A stretch of 64,000 nt of DNA from Gaiellasilicea sp035575835 (lineage in GTDB: Bacteria; Actinomycetota; Thermoleophilia; Gaiellales; Gaiellaceae): positions 1 through 64,000 of the forward strand of contig DATLXM010000034.1 in assembly GCA_035575835.1 (NCBI GenBank), in the 5' to 3' direction. Of the stretch, positions 51,687-60,716 are shown in pieces. Each line of letters opens with the position of its first letter. The first letter of the stretch is position 1. The translations under genes and the position numbers were made by a program. Below the pieces are notes generated by a model. The model searched no databases. It was not told the DNA's origin and saw only the letters and a program-made list of their open reading frames with translations.

Positions 51687-52655
51687 CTATTCGTCTCCCC
51701 GCAGCGACAGGCCGTGGGTCTGGAGAGTCTCCTTGACCTCCTCGACCGACTTCTTGCCGAAGTTCGGAATCGCCGAGAGCTCGTTCTCCGACTTGGAGAC
51801 GAGGTCGCCGATGGTCTCGATCCCGACCCGCTTGAGGCAGTTGTACGAGCGGACGCCGAGCTCGAGCTCCTCGATCGGAAAGTTCTCCATCCCGTGGGCT
51901 ACGGGCGCCTCGGCGCCGGCCTCGGCAGCCGCGGCCTCGCCGAAGCCTTCGATTCGGTCGAGATCGGTGAAGATCGCGAGCTGGCGGATCAGGATCTCGG
52001 CAGCCTGGCCGATCGCGTCACGCGGCTCGAGCGAGCCGTCGGTGGTCACGTCGAGCCGGAGCTTGTCGTAGTCCGTCCGCTGACCGACGCGCGCGGCCTC
52101 CACGTCATAGGAGACGCGGCGGACCGGCGAGAAGATCGAGTCGATCGGAATCACGCCGATCGGCTGCTCGGGGCCGCGGTTCAGCTCGGCCGGGACGTAG
52201 CCGCGGCCGCGGCCGATCGTCAGCGTCATCTCGAGCTTGCCCTTGTCGGACAGATGCGCGAGCTCGAGCTCCGGATTCAGGATCTCGAGGTCGGCGGGAG
52301 CCTGGATGTCTGCTGCAGTGACCGCACCGGAACCCTTCTTCGCGATGTGCACCTCGAGCTCGGGCGACTCGCCGTGGAGCAGGCAGATCAGGTTCTTCAG
52401 GTTGAGGATAATGTCGGTGACGTCCTCTTTCACGCCCGGGAGGGTGGTGAACTCGTGCGCGACGCCTTCGATCTTGACGGCGGTGACTGCGGCGCCCTCG
52501 AGCGACGAGAGCAGCACGCGGCGCAGTGAGTTGCCGAACGTGTAGCCGAAGCCGCGGTCGAGCGGCTCGATCACGAAGATCCCGCGGTTCTCGGTGATCT
52601 CCTCGTGGACGATCCTCGGAGTCTGGAAATCCATCAGGCTGGTGCGTGTAGCCAA
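51687..52655 (-). CDS. rpoA: RNA polymerase alpha subunit
   Basis: A 322-residue subunit that nucleates the polymerase. N-terminal domain: FVIEPLDRGFGYTFGNSLRR and VLLSSLEGAAVTAVKI; C-terminal domain: ELELGVRSYNCLKRVGIETI and LSAIPNFGKKSVEEVKETL, which binds UP elements. TTG 52655 is preferred since AAGGG lies seven bases upstream; ATG 52634 is the alternative. Confidence 0.97.
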   Translation of the reverse strand: MATRTSLMDFQTPRIVHEEITENRGIFVIEPLDRGFGYTFGNSLRRVLLSSLEGAAVTAVKIEGVAHEFTTLPGVKEDVTDIILNLKNLICLLHGESPELEVHIAKKGSGAVTAADIQAPADLEILNPELELAHLSDKGKLEMTLTIGRGRGYVPAELNRGPEQPIGVIPIDSIFSPVRRVSYDVEAARVGQRTDYDKLRLDVTTDGSLEPRDAIGQAAEILIRQLAIFTDLDRIEGFGEAAAAEAGAEAPVAHGMENFPIEELELGVRSYNCLKRVGIETIGDLVSKSENELSAIPNFGKKSVEEVKETLQTHGLSLRGDE

Positions 52656-52690
52656 AGCGGTCCCTTCTTCATTGAGATAGAGCCTTGCCT

Positions 52691-53311
52691 TTACTTGGAG
52701 TAGAGCTCGACGATGAGGGACTCCTGCACCGGCGTGTCGATCTCGGCGCGCTCGGGCCACTTGAGCACCTTGCCGGTGAGCCCCTCATGATCTGCCTGGA
52801 GCCAGGGAGCGACCGAGGCGGTCAGGTCCGTGGCGTCCCGGATGGTCGGCTCGGCGGCGCTGCCCGAGCGCATCGTGATCACGTCGTCCGGGCGCACCCC
52901 GAAGCTCGGGATGTTGACTCGGCGGCCGTTGACCATGAAGTGGCCGTGGCGGACGAGCTGGCGGGACTGGGCCCGTGAGCCGGCAAAGCCGAGGCGGTAG
53001 ACGACGTTGTCGAGCCGCGTCTCGAGCATCCGGAGCAAGTTCTCGCCCGGGGCGCCCGTGCCGCGCGTCGCCTTCTCGTAGTAGTTGCGGAACTGCTTCT
53101 CGAGCAGGCCGTAGTAGCGCCGCGCCTTCTGCTTCTCGCGCAACTGCAGCAGGTACTCGCTCTGCTTGATCCGGCCGCGGCCGTGCTCGCCCGGCGGATA
53201 CGAGCGGCGCTCGATCGCGCACTTCTCCGTCAGACAGCGCTCGCCCTTGAGGAAGAGCTTCATGCCCTCGCGGCGGCAAATGCGGCACTTGGGGCCGAGA
53301 TCGCGGGCCAT
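52691..53311 (-). CDS. rpsD: Ribosomal protein S4 (zinc-type)
   Basis: A 206-residue primary binder of 16S rRNA. The N-terminus carries four cysteines (CRICRREGMKLFLKGERC, then LTEKC), the C+ form that binds zinc. The S4 RNA-binding domain is LETRLDNVVYRLGFAGSRAQ and HGHFMVNGRRVNIPSF. One base overlaps rpsK's start or stop region. Confidence 0.97.
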   Translation of the reverse strand: MARDLGPKCRICRREGMKLFLKGERCLTEKCAIERRSYPPGEHGRGRIKQSEYLLQLREKQKARRYYGLLEKQFRNYYEKATRGTGAPGENLLRMLETRLDNVVYRLGFAGSRAQSRQLVRHGHFMVNGRRVNIPSFGVRPDDVITMRSGSAAEPTIRDATDLTASVAPWLQADHEGLTGKVLKWPERAEIDTPVQESLIVELYSK

Positions 53312-53718
53312 TAGACGCGCCTCCGCTTCCGGGGGCGAACCCCGTTATGGGCCTGCGGGGTAACGTCCTTGACGCCGAGGATCTCGAGGCCGGCGGCCTG
53401 GAGCGAGCGGATCGCGGTCTCACGTCCCGAGCCCGGGCCCTTGACGAAGACCTCGACCTTCTGGAGGCCGTGCTCCATCCCCTTGCGGGCGCACGAGTCG
53501 GCGGTGACCTGGGCGGCGAACGGGGTCGACTTGCGTGAGCCCTTGAACCCGGCGGAGCCGGCGGACTCCCACGCGATCACGTTGCCCTCCTTGTCGGTCA
53601 GCGCGACGATCGTGTTGTTGAACGACGTCTTGATGTGCGCCTGGCCGACCGCGATGTTCTTGCGGACACGGCGACGGGTGCGACCGCGAGCGGTCGCCGC
53701 TTTGCGAGGAGGCGCCAT
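53311..53718 (-). CDS. rpsK: Ribosomal protein S11
   Basis: A 135-residue platform protein. IKTSFNNTIVALTDKEGNVI, WESAGSAGFKGSRKSTPFAA and GLEILGVKDVTPQAHNGVRP are the conserved blocks; the N-terminal RGRTRRRVRKNI is basic. It shares one base with the start of rpsD and with rpsM. Confidence 0.97.
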   Translation of the reverse strand: MAPPRKAATARGRTRRRVRKNIAVGQAHIKTSFNNTIVALTDKEGNVIAWESAGSAGFKGSRKSTPFAAQVTADSCARKGMEHGLQKVEVFVKGPGSGRETAIRSLQAAGLEILGVKDVTPQAHNGVRPRKRRRV

Positions 53719-54092
53719 TACTTCGCCTTCTTGCCGCGGCCGACGGTCTTCTTCGGCCCCTTGCGCGTGCGCGCGTTCGTCTTCGTCCGCTGTCCGTGCA
53801 CCGGGAGGTTGCGGCGATGCCGCACGCCGCGGTAGCAGCCGATCTCGGAGAGGCGCTTGATCGCCTGGGAGCGCTCGCGGCGGAGGTCGCCCTCCACCTG
53901 CAGCTCGCCGTCGATGTAGGCGCGAAGCTTGTTGATCTCATCGTCGGTGAGATCCTTGACCTTCTCGTTCGGGTCGAGCTCGAGCGCGGCGCAGACCTTG
54001 CGCGCGGTCGAGTCACCGATCCCGTAGATGTACGTCAGGCCGATCTCCAGACGCTTCTGGTTCGGGAGGTTGACGCCTGCGATTCGTGCCAA
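53718..54092 (-). CDS. rpsM: Ribosomal protein S13
   Basis: A 124-residue head protein that contacts the P-site tRNA and the L5 bridge. MARIAGVNLPNQKRLEIGLT, YIYGIGDSTARKVC, RHRRNLPVHGQRTKTNARTR and a Lys/Arg tail. Length normal. Confidence 0.97.
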   Translation of the reverse strand: MARIAGVNLPNQKRLEIGLTYIYGIGDSTARKVCAALELDPNEKVKDLTDDEINKLRAYIDGELQVEGDLRRERSQAIKRLSEIGCYRGVRHRRNLPVHGQRTKTNARTRKGPKKTVGRGKKAK

Positions 54093-54096
54093 GTGA

Positions 54097-54210
54097 CTAG
54101 CCCTGCCTTTGCTTGTGCCGGGGATTGGGGCAGATGACCATGGTGCGCCCGTGCCGCTTGATCACACGGCAGCGCTCACACCTGGGCTTGACGGACGGAC
54201 GGACCTTCAT
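54097..54210 (-). CDS. rpmJ: Ribosomal protein L36
   Basis: A 37-residue protein read from ATG 54210: MKVRPSVKPRCERCRVIKRH, GRTMVICPNPRHKQRQG. The zinc ligands C..C...C...H (CERC, C, H) are intact. It sits between infA and rpsM, the standard order. Confidence 0.96.
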   Translation of the reverse strand: MKVRPSVKPRCERCRVIKRHGRTMVICPNPRHKQRQG

Positions 54211-54224
54211 CTGAGAAAACTTCC

Positions 54225-54446
54225 TTAGCGGTTGCGGAACGTGATTCTGCCGCGGTTCAAGTCATACGGGGAGAGCTCGACCTTGACGCGGTCGCCCGGT
54301 GCGATGCGGATGTAGTGCTTGCGCATCTTTCCGGAGATCGTGGCGAGAACACTGTGGCCACCGTCGATCTGCACCCGAAACATCGTGCTCGGGAGCGCCT
54401 CGACGATCTCGCCTTCCACCTCGATCTTCTCTTCCTTGGCTGTCAT
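54225..54446 (-). CDS. infA: Translation initiation factor IF-1
   Basis: A 73-residue OB-fold factor that binds the A site during initiation. EKIEVEGEIVEALPSTMFRV, GKMRKHYIRIAPGDRVKVEL and SPYDLNRGRITFRNR match throughout. ATG 54446 is chosen as the start by homology; an upstream in-frame GTG would add ten residues. Confidence 0.97.
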   Translation of the reverse strand: MTAKEEKIEVEGEIVEALPSTMFRVQIDGGHSVLATISGKMRKHYIRIAPGDRVKVELSPYDLNRGRITFRNR

Positions 54447-54500
54447 TGACTCCGTGTTAGCTGGTGCGCGCGACAAAGCGCGGCTGGGCCGCGCGGCTGC

Positions 54501-55289
54501 TTATCGTAGCAAAGACGGCTGATTCATCGCTTGCTGGCGATCGCCCGCCGCGGTCAGGATCCTGGGGCCGCCGGACGTGATCGCGACGGTGTGCTCGAAA
54601 TGGCAGGCGAGCGAGCCGTCCTCGGTCGAGATCGACCAGTCGTCGTCGTGCACGTAGACATCCGGGCCGCCAGCCGTGATCATCGGCTCGATCGCAATCG
54701 TCATCCCTTCGGAGAGCTGCGGGCCACGGCCCGCCTCCCCGAAGTTCGGGATATGCGGATCCTCGTGGTAGGAGCGGCCGACGCCGTGGCCGACGAGGCT
54801 GCGAACGACCGAGAAGCCGTTCGACTCGACGTGCCGCTGGACGGCGGCCGAGATGTCTCCGACCCGGTTCTCGGGGACTGCCTGCGCGATCCCCGCCGCG
54901 AGCGCCTCCTGACCGACCTCGAGCAGCCGGCGCGAGCGCTCCTCGATCCCGCCCACGGCGAATGTGAAGGCGCTGTCTGCGATGAACCCGTCGAGGGTCA
55001 CGCCGACGTCGATCGTGATCAGGTCACCCTCACTGACGAGATGCTCGCCGGGGATCCCGTGCACGACCATGTCGTTCGGGGAGATGCAGATCGCCGCGGG
55101 GAAGCCGCGGTAGCCCTTCGAGGTCGGAACGCCGCCGCGGGAGCGGATGAAGTCCTCCGCGATCCGGTCGAGCTCGCCCGTCGTGATCCCGGGCTCGATC
55201 TGTTCGCCGACATGAGCGATCGTGTCGGCGACTACGAGGCCCGCGGCCGCCATCTTCTCGATCTCCTGCTCCGACTTGCGGATGATCAT
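54501..55289 (-). CDS. map: Methionine aminopeptidase, type I
   Basis: Removes the N-terminal methionine of new proteins. A 262-residue pita-bread fold. Metal ligands: Asp in TIDVGVTLDG and FIADSAFTF, His in SLVGHGVGRSYHEDP, Glu in IAIEPMIT and in CHFEHTVAIT. No N-terminal extension (type Ia). Overlaps adk by ATGA. Confidence 0.97.
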   Translation of the reverse strand: MIIRKSEQEIEKMAAAGLVVADTIAHVGEQIEPGITTGELDRIAEDFIRSRGGVPTSKGYRGFPAAICISPNDMVVHGIPGEHLVSEGDLITIDVGVTLDGFIADSAFTFAVGGIEERSRRLLEVGQEALAAGIAQAVPENRVGDISAAVQRHVESNGFSVVRSLVGHGVGRSYHEDPHIPNFGEAGRGPQLSEGMTIAIEPMITAGGPDVYVHDDDWSISTEDGSLACHFEHTVAITSGGPRILTAAGDRQQAMNQPSLLR

Positions 55290-55858
55290 CTGACCGCGAC
55301 CTGCTCGAGCGCCTGCTGGATCTGGCCGTAGACCTCGCCGACAGGCCTTTCGGCACGCAGTTGGACGAGCTTGCCCGTCGTCCGGTAGTACTCGACGACC
55401 GGCTCGGTCTGCTCGTGGTAGATCCCGAGCCGCCGGTCGATGGTCTCCGGCGTGTCGTCGGCGCGGCCTTCCTCGTGAGCGCGGCCGAGGGCTCGCTCGC
55501 GGGCGATCTCGTCCGGGAGGTCGAAGAAGAGGATCGCGTCGAGGCTGCGGCCGATCACGGAGAGCATCGCGTCGAGCGCCTCGGCCTGGGCGCTGTTCCG
55601 CGGGAAGCCGTCGAGGATGAAGCCATCGACCGCGTCGTCCTCGGAGAGCCGCTCCTCGATCATCCGGATCGTGATCTCGTCCGGGACGAGGTCTCCGCGC
55701 TCCATGATCGCGCGCACCTCACGGCCGAGCTCGCTCGTGTCGTCGAGGGCACGGAACATGTCGCCCGTCGAGACGTGCGGGACGCCGTGATCCTCGGCGA
55801 TCCGCTTCGCCTGGGTCCCCTTACCGGACCCCTGGGGGCCCAGGAGCAGCAGCTTCAC
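55286..55858 (-). CDS. adk: Adenylate kinase
   Basis: Interconverts AMP, ADP and ATP. P-loop LLLGPQGSGKGTQAKRIAE at residue 4, AMP site HVSTGDMFRALDD and DGFILDGFPRN, short LID (GRAHEEGRADDTPETIDRR). Length is 190 residues, the short-LID form. GTG 55858 overlaps the secY stop by one base. Confidence 0.97.
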   Translation of the reverse strand: MKLLLLGPQGSGKGTQAKRIAEDHGVPHVSTGDMFRALDDTSELGREVRAIMERGDLVPDEITIRMIEERLSEDDAVDGFILDGFPRNSAQAEALDAMLSVIGRSLDAILFFDLPDEIARERALGRAHEEGRADDTPETIDRRLGIYHEQTEPVVEYYRTTGKLVQLRAERPVGEVYGQIQQALEQVAVR

Positions 55859-57111
55859 TACTTCAAGAAGCCTTCGTACGACCGCGCCATCATCTGCGAC
55901 TCCATCTGGCGCATCGTGTCGAGCGCGACGCCGACCGCAATTAGGACGGACGTGCCTCCGAGAGCGCCGGCAGTCGCCTGCGAGAAGCCGCCGTAGCGGA
56001 TGAAGAGCGTCGGCAGCGTCGCCACGAGCGCGAGGTAAAGCGCGCCCGGGAGCGTGAGCCGGGTGAGGACACGGTCGAGGTACTGCGCGGTCGGCGGTCC
56101 CGGACGAAGCCCGGGGATGTAGCCGCCGTAACGCCGCAGGTTGTCGGCCTGGTCGACCGGGTTGAACTGAACCGCGGTGTAGAAGTAGGTGAACACGACG
56201 ATGAGGAAGCCCTGCAGGAGCATGTAGCCCAGGTTCGTGGGCAGGAAGTGCTCGTTGACGAAGCCCTGCGTCTGCGGGAAGTACTGCCCGATCGTGGGCG
56301 GGAACGCCATCACGGCGGCCGCGAAGATCACGGGGATCACCCCAGCCATGTTCACACGCAACGGCATGTACGTCGATCCGCCCGCAGTCATGCGGCGGCC
56401 GACCATCCGCTTCGCGTACTGGATCGGGATCCGGCGCTGGCCTTCCTGGATGTAGACGATCGCCGCGACGATCGAGAGCGCGATCAGCGGGAAGAAGAGC
56501 TTCTCCATCGCGCCGCCGTTCCACCAGGCAGCGACGCCGATCGGCGCACCCGTGAGGATCGAAGCGAAGATGAGGAGCGAGATCCCGTTTCCGATCCCCC
56601 GCTTCGTGATCAGCTCGCCCATCCACATCAGGAGGGTGCAGCCGACGGTGAGCGTGAGGATGATCAAGGTCATCCGGCCGAGGTTCGCGTCGAGCACGCC
56701 CTGGCGGCGGAAGAGAAACGCGTAGCCGGTCGCCTGCGCCGCCGCGAGAATGATCGTCAGGTAGCGCGTGTACTGATTGATCTTGGCGTACCCGGCCTCA
56801 CCCTCCTTCTGGAGCTCGGAGAGGCGTGGGATCACCACGGTCATCAGCTGCAGGATGATCGAGGCCGTCACGTACGGCATGATCCCCAGCGCGAAGATCG
56901 AGAACTGCGAGAGCGCGCCGCCCGAGAAGAGGTTCAGGAGGCCCAGGATCGTGCCGCCCCGGCTGTCGAAGTAGCTGTTGATCGTCTCCGAGTCGACCCC
57001 GGGGGCCGGCATCCACGAGCCGAGGCGATAGAGCGCGAGGATCACCGCCGTGAAGAGCACGCGGCGGCGAAGCTCAGGAACCCTCCACGCGTTGCTCAAC
57101 CAGGAGAACAC
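55858..57111 (-). CDS. secY: Preprotein translocase subunit SecY
   Basis: The channel of the Sec system; 417 residues with ten transmembrane helices. Signatures: GLLNLFSGGALSQFSIFALG (plug region), GIGNGISLLIFASI and YIQEGQRRIPIQYAKR (cytoplasmic loop that binds SecA). Position between rplO and adk is classical. Confidence 0.97.
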   Translation of the reverse strand: MFSWLSNAWRVPELRRRVLFTAVILALYRLGSWMPAPGVDSETINSYFDSRGGTILGLLNLFSGGALSQFSIFALGIMPYVTASIILQLMTVVIPRLSELQKEGEAGYAKINQYTRYLTIILAAAQATGYAFLFRRQGVLDANLGRMTLIILTLTVGCTLLMWMGELITKRGIGNGISLLIFASILTGAPIGVAAWWNGGAMEKLFFPLIALSIVAAIVYIQEGQRRIPIQYAKRMVGRRMTAGGSTYMPLRVNMAGVIPVIFAAAVMAFPPTIGQYFPQTQGFVNEHFLPTNLGYMLLQGFLIVVFTYFYTAVQFNPVDQADNLRRYGGYIPGLRPGPPTAQYLDRVLTRLTLPGALYLALVATLPTLFIRYGGFSQATAGALGGTSVLIAVGVALDTMRQMESQMMARSYEGFLK

Positions 57112-57114
57112 GCG

Positions 57115-57780
57115 CTACGACTCCTCGATCTCGGCTGCTTCGGCGTCGTCCGAACCGGCGTCGAGTCCGGCTTCGACCGCTTCGCTGACCGGAGTCGCGT
57201 CGTCAACCGGAGTCTCCTCGGCGGCCTCGTCGGTCGCGGTGGGCTTCGCCTTGTGCTTCTTGGCCTTCTTCTCGACGGGCTCGCCACGCAGCCAGGTGAT
57301 CGAACCACCGGCGCCGTCGATCTTCTCGCGCGCCGACTTCGAGAAGGAGTGGGCGCTGATCGAGAGCTTCTTGGTCAGGTCGCCGGAGCCGAGGATCTTC
57401 ACGTCCTTGCGAACAGAGCCGATCAGGCCGGCGACCTTGAGGGTCTCCGGCGTAACCTCGGCGCCCGCCTCGAAGCGTGCCTCGAGGTCGCGAATGTTGA
57501 CCGGCTGCGAATAGGTGCGGAACGGGCCGATCGGCATCGCGTCGGCGGAGGTGTTGCCGCGGAGCTTCGGCGCACGCATGTCGATCGGCATCTGGCCGCC
57601 TTCGAAGCCGGCGGGCATGTAGTGCGACCCCGCCCGTGACTTCTGGCCCTTGATTCCGCGACCGGAGTAACGACCCTTGCCGGAGCCGAGCCCACGGCCG
57701 ACACGCTTACGGTCCTTTCGCGCCTGGGCGGGCTGGAGCGTGTGGAGATTGAGCCCACTCTCAGATGATTTCTCGGCCAT
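57115..57780 (-). CDS. rplO: Ribosomal protein L15 with acidic tail
   Basis: A 221-residue protein; L15 is usually near 150. The core, LNLHTLQPAQARKDRKRVGR and GSGKGRYSGRGIKGQKSR to about residue 165, is normal. The last 55 residues begin Lys-rich (EKKAKKHKAKPTA) and become acidic (DEAAEETPVDDATPVSEAVE), with no counterpart in the standard protein. Confidence 0.95.
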   Translation of the reverse strand: MAEKSSESGLNLHTLQPAQARKDRKRVGRGLGSGKGRYSGRGIKGQKSRAGSHYMPAGFEGGQMPIDMRAPKLRGNTSADAMPIGPFRTYSQPVNIRDLEARFEAGAEVTPETLKVAGLIGSVRKDVKILGSGDLTKKLSISAHSFSKSAREKIDGAGGSITWLRGEPVEKKAKKHKAKPTATDEAAEETPVDDATPVSEAVEAGLDAGSDDAEAAEIEES

Positions 57781-57783
57781 GGT

Positions 57784-57960
57784 CTAGCGCTCCACCTTCA
57801 CCAGGTGGGCGACCTTCCTCAGCATACCGTCGAGGACCGGGCCTTCCTCGATCTCGTTGGTCTTCCCGATCCGGCCGAGCCCGAGCGCGCGCAGGGTGCC
57901 GCGGTGCTTCTGGCTCTGGCCGACCTGGCTCCGAACCTGGGTGAGCTTGACGATGCTCAC
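57784..57960 (-). CDS. rpmD: Ribosomal protein L30
   Basis: A 58-residue protein from GTG 57960: VKLTQVRSQVGQSQKHRGTL and RALGLGRIGKTNEIEEGPVL are diagnostic, ending KVAHLVKVER. It overlaps the rpsE stop by GTGA. Confidence 0.95.
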   Translation of the reverse strand: MSIVKLTQVRSQVGQSQKHRGTLRALGLGRIGKTNEIEEGPVLDGMLRKVAHLVKVER

Positions 57961-58646
57961 TGACCGGCCGCCTCGACCTCGGTGGTCGCCTCGACGGTCT
58001 CCGGCGCGGGGACGATCTCCGGCGCGGGGACGGGCTCCTTTGCGTGGATCTCGGCGAGCCGGGCCTTGGAGATGGGCAGGATCTCGCTGATCGTCTTGCC
58101 GCGCATCCGGGCCACGTCTTCCGGGCGGCGCAGGGCCTTGAGGCCGGCCACGGTCGCCTTCGCCATGTTGATCGGGTTCGTCGTCCCGAGGCTCTTCGCG
58201 AGCACGTCACGGATCCCCGCGAGCTCGAGCACGGCGCGGACGCCGCCGCCCGCGATCACGCCGGTTCCCTCGGAGGCCGGGCGGATGAACACCCGGGCAG
58301 CACCGAAGACGCCCATGATCTCGTGGGTCACGGTGGTCCCGTGCTTGGGCACGGTGAAGAGGTTCTTCTTCGCGTCGTCGACGGCCTTCGAGATCGCGAG
58401 CGGAACCTCGCGGGCCTTGCCGTAGCCGACGCCGACGCGGTCGACCTCGTCGCCGATCACGACGAGCGCCGTGAACGAGAAGCGCCGGCCGCCCTTGACG
58501 ACCTTGGCGACGCGGTTGATCTCGATCACGCGCTCCTTCAGCTCGCGCACTTCCTCGCGGGCGATCACTTCACGCTCTACGGTGCTCATCGCTGCGCCGC
58601 CGGCGAAGCCGGCGCCTCCGCCTGATGCTCCGTCGAGCCTACGCAT
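57957..58646 (-). CDS. rpsE: Ribosomal protein S5 with extra tail
   Basis: A 229-residue decoding-accuracy protein. VIEINRVAKVVKGGRRFSFT, VGVGYGKAREVPLAI and GTGVIAGGGVRAVLELAGI are core motifs. The last 25 residues (PVPAPEIVPAPETVEATTEV) are Pro/Glu-rich. ATG 58646 gives a Gly/Ala-rich N-terminus and 7-bp spacing to rplR; ATG 58589 (MSTVEREVI) is the alternative. Confidence 0.95.
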   Translation of the reverse strand: MRRLDGASGGGAGFAGGAAMSTVEREVIAREEVRELKERVIEINRVAKVVKGGRRFSFTALVVIGDEVDRVGVGYGKAREVPLAISKAVDDAKKNLFTVPKHGTTVTHEIMGVFGAARVFIRPASEGTGVIAGGGVRAVLELAGIRDVLAKSLGTTNPINMAKATVAGLKALRRPEDVARMRGKTISEILPISKARLAEIHAKEPVPAPEIVPAPETVEATTEVEAAGQ

Positions 58647-58653
58647 CTGCTGC

Positions 58654-59010
58654 TCAAAACTTCAGTCCTCCCTCGCGCGCGCCGTCGGCGAGCGCCTTGA
58701 CGCGTCCGTGATACAGGTAGCCGCCGCGGTCGAACACGACCGACTCGATTCCGGCTTTCTTCGCGGCCTCGGCGACGGCCTTGCCCACTGCCTCGGCCTG
58801 CGCGGTCTTGTCGCCCTTGAACGACTTGGGCAGGCCGAGCCAGCTCGCGCCGGCGATCGTCTTGCCGCTCGCGTCGTCGACGAGCTGGGCGAACACGCCC
58901 TTGTTGGAACGGAAGACAGCGAGACGCGGCCGCTCGGCGGTGCCGGCGACCTTGCCGCGAATCCGGCGGTGCCGGCGCTCGCGCGCCTGGCGGGTGGTGA
59001 GTGTGCTCAT
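58654..59010 (-). CDS. rplR: Ribosomal protein L18
   Basis: A 118-residue 5S rRNA binder. RHRRIRGKVAGTAERPRLAV, FRSNKGVFAQLVDD and VFDRGGYLYHGRVKALADGA are the conserved blocks. It overlaps rplF by ATGA. Confidence 0.97.
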   Translation of the reverse strand: MSTLTTRQARERRHRRIRGKVAGTAERPRLAVFRSNKGVFAQLVDDASGKTIAGASWLGLPKSFKGDKTAQAEAVGKAVAEAAKKAGIESVVFDRGGYLYHGRVKALADGAREGGLKF

Positions 59011-59540
59011 GCCCGCTTCCCGACCTTTCTGCGCACGACCTCGTCGCGGTAGCGGATTCCCTTGCCCTTGTACGGCTCGGGCTTGCGGACGGCGCGGATC
59101 TCCGCGGCCGTCTGGCCGACCTGCTGCTTGTCGGAGCCCTTGACGATCACCTGGTTCGGAGCCGGCACTTCGAAGGTGATCCCGGCCCGCGGCTTCATCA
59201 CGACGGAGTGCGAATAGCCGACGTTGAGCTCGAGGTCGGTGCCCCGCAGCGCTGCGCGGTAGCCGACACCCTGGATCTCCAGATGCTTCTCGAAGCCCTT
59301 CGTGACGCCCTCGACCATGTTCGCGATCAGCGTCCGGGTCAGCCCGTGCAGCGCCCGGTCCGGGCCGCGCTCGGTCGGACGGGTCACAAGAATCTCGCCG
59401 TCGCCCTGCTCGACCTGCATCCGGGCGGGCACCTGCTGGGAGAGCTCGCCGAGGGGGCCGTTCACCTGGACGCGGCCGGGCGAGATCGCCACGGAGACCG
59501 TCGCGGGAACCTCGATGGGCTTTCTGCCGATTCGGGACAT
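59007..59540 (-). CDS. rplF: Ribosomal protein L6
   Basis: A 177-residue protein near the GTPase centre. MSRIGRKPIEVPATV starts it; LIANMVEGVTKGFEKHLEIQ and RKPEPYKGKGIRYRDEVVRR are diagnostic. Length normal. Confidence 0.97.
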   Translation of the reverse strand: MSRIGRKPIEVPATVSVAISPGRVQVNGPLGELSQQVPARMQVEQGDGEILVTRPTERGPDRALHGLTRTLIANMVEGVTKGFEKHLEIQGVGYRAALRGTDLELNVGYSHSVVMKPRAGITFEVPAPNQVIVKGSDKQQVGQTAAEIRAVRKPEPYKGKGIRYRDEVVRRKVGKRA

Positions 59541-59544
59541 CTCT

Positions 59545-59946
59545 CTACCAGACGAAGGCGATCACTTCGCCGCCGATGCCGCGCTCCGCGGCTTGGCGGC
59601 CCGTGACGAGCCCGGTCGAGGTGGACAGGATGGCCGTGCCGAGCCCGCCGAGGACGCGCGGAAGGCGGTCCTTGCGCGCGTAGACGCGGCGGCCGGGGCG
59701 CGAGACGCGCTTGACGCCGCTGATCACGCGCTGGCGGTTCTTGCCGAACTTGAGCTCGACGACGAGGGTGGAATACGGCTGTCCGTCCACCTCGACGACG
59801 CGGAAGTCCTTGATGTAGCCCTCGTCCTTGAGGACGCGCGCGATCTCCTCCTTGATCCGGGAGGTCGGCATCTGGGCAGTGTCGTGCATCGCCTTGTTGG
59901 CGTTGCGGATGCGGGTGAGCATGTCTGCGATCGGGTCGGTCAGCAT
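59545..59946 (-). CDS. rpsH: Ribosomal protein S8
   Basis: A 133-residue 16S binder that in some bacteria represses the spc operon. MLTDPIADMLTRIRNANKAM, RVSRPGRRVYARKDRLPRVL and GIGGEVIAFVW are conserved. ATG 59946. Confidence 0.97.
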   Translation of the reverse strand: MLTDPIADMLTRIRNANKAMHDTAQMPTSRIKEEIARVLKDEGYIKDFRVVEVDGQPYSTLVVELKFGKNRQRVISGVKRVSRPGRRVYARKDRLPRVLGGLGTAILSTSTGLVTGRQAAERGIGGEVIAFVW

Positions 59947-59954
59947 GTCTTCTC

Positions 59955-60140
59955 CTACCAACTGCTCTTTGTCATGCCGGGGATCGCACCCTGATGCGCG
60001 AGCTCGCGCAGGCAGATCCGGCAGAGGCCGAACTTCTTGAACACCGCGCGCGGCCTGCCGCAGCGGTTGCACCGCGTGTACTGCCGCACCTTGTACTTCT
60101 GGGTGCGCTTCTGCTTGACGACGAGCGACGTCTTTGCCAT
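59955..60140 (-). CDS. rpsZ: Ribosomal protein S14, type Z
   Basis: A 61-residue zinc form. Ligands: CNRCG and CRICLRELAHQG. MAKTSLVVKQKRTQKYKVR is the N-terminus. A second, zinc-free S14 is common in actinobacteria but is not in this window. Confidence 0.97.
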   Translation of the reverse strand: MAKTSLVVKQKRTQKYKVRQYTRCNRCGRPRAVFKKFGLCRICLRELAHQGAIPGMTKSSW

Positions 60141-60143
60141 GTC

Positions 60144-60716
60144 CTAAAAGTCCCTTCCAGGCTCGCTGCCCGCGAACGGCAGGCCGAGGCTCTTGAGAAG
60201 CGTCAGCGCCTGCTCGTCCGTCGTGGCCGAGGTCGTGATGGTGACGTCGAAGCCCCGGACGGACTGGACGCTGTCGTAATCGATCTCCGGAAAGATGATC
60301 TGCTCGCGCACACCCAGCGAGAAGTTGCCGCGGCCGTCGAACGACTTGGGGTTGAGGCCCCGGAAGTCGCGGATCCGCGGCAGCGCAACGGAGACGAGCC
60401 GGTCGAGGAACTCGTACATCCGCTCGCCACGGAGCGTGACCTTCGCACCGACGGCCATGCCCTCGCGGAGCTTGAAGCTCGCGATCGACTTCGTCGCCTT
60501 GCGCACCTGGGCGCGCTGGGCGGCGATCGTGGTCAGCTCTTCGATCGCGGCGTCGAGCGCCTTCGCGTCGGTCTTCGCGTCGCCGACGCCCATGTTCAGC
60601 GTGATCTTCGTGATCCGCGGAACCTGCATGATCGACTTCAGGCCGAGCTCCTCCTGCAGCTGCGGGCGCAGCTCCAGGTACTGATCCTTGAGACGGGACG
60701 TGTAGGTCGTCGCCAT
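60144..60716 (-). CDS. rplE: Ribosomal protein L5
   Basis: A 190-residue 5S rRNA-associated protein. MQVPRITKITLNMGVGDAKT, FDGRGNFSLGVREQIIFPEI and RGFDVTITTSATTDEQALTL are diagnostic. Its ATG overlaps the rplX stop by one base. Confidence 0.97.
   Translation of the reverse strand: MATTYTSRLKDQYLELRPQLQEELGLKSIMQVPRITKITLNMGVGDAKTDAKALDAAIEELTTIAAQRAQVRKATKSIASFKLREGMAVGAKVTLRGERMYEFLDRLVSVALPRIRDFRGLNPKSFDGRGNFSLGVREQIIFPEIDYDSVQSVRGFDVTITTSATTDEQALTLLKSLGLPFAGSEPGRDF

Noticed and set aside
58600..58625. GCCGGCTTCGCCGGC palindrome near the start of rpsE as a terminator
   Set aside because: It lies inside the N-terminal coding sequence if ATG 58646 is used, and a terminator in the middle of the ribosomal operon is unlikely.
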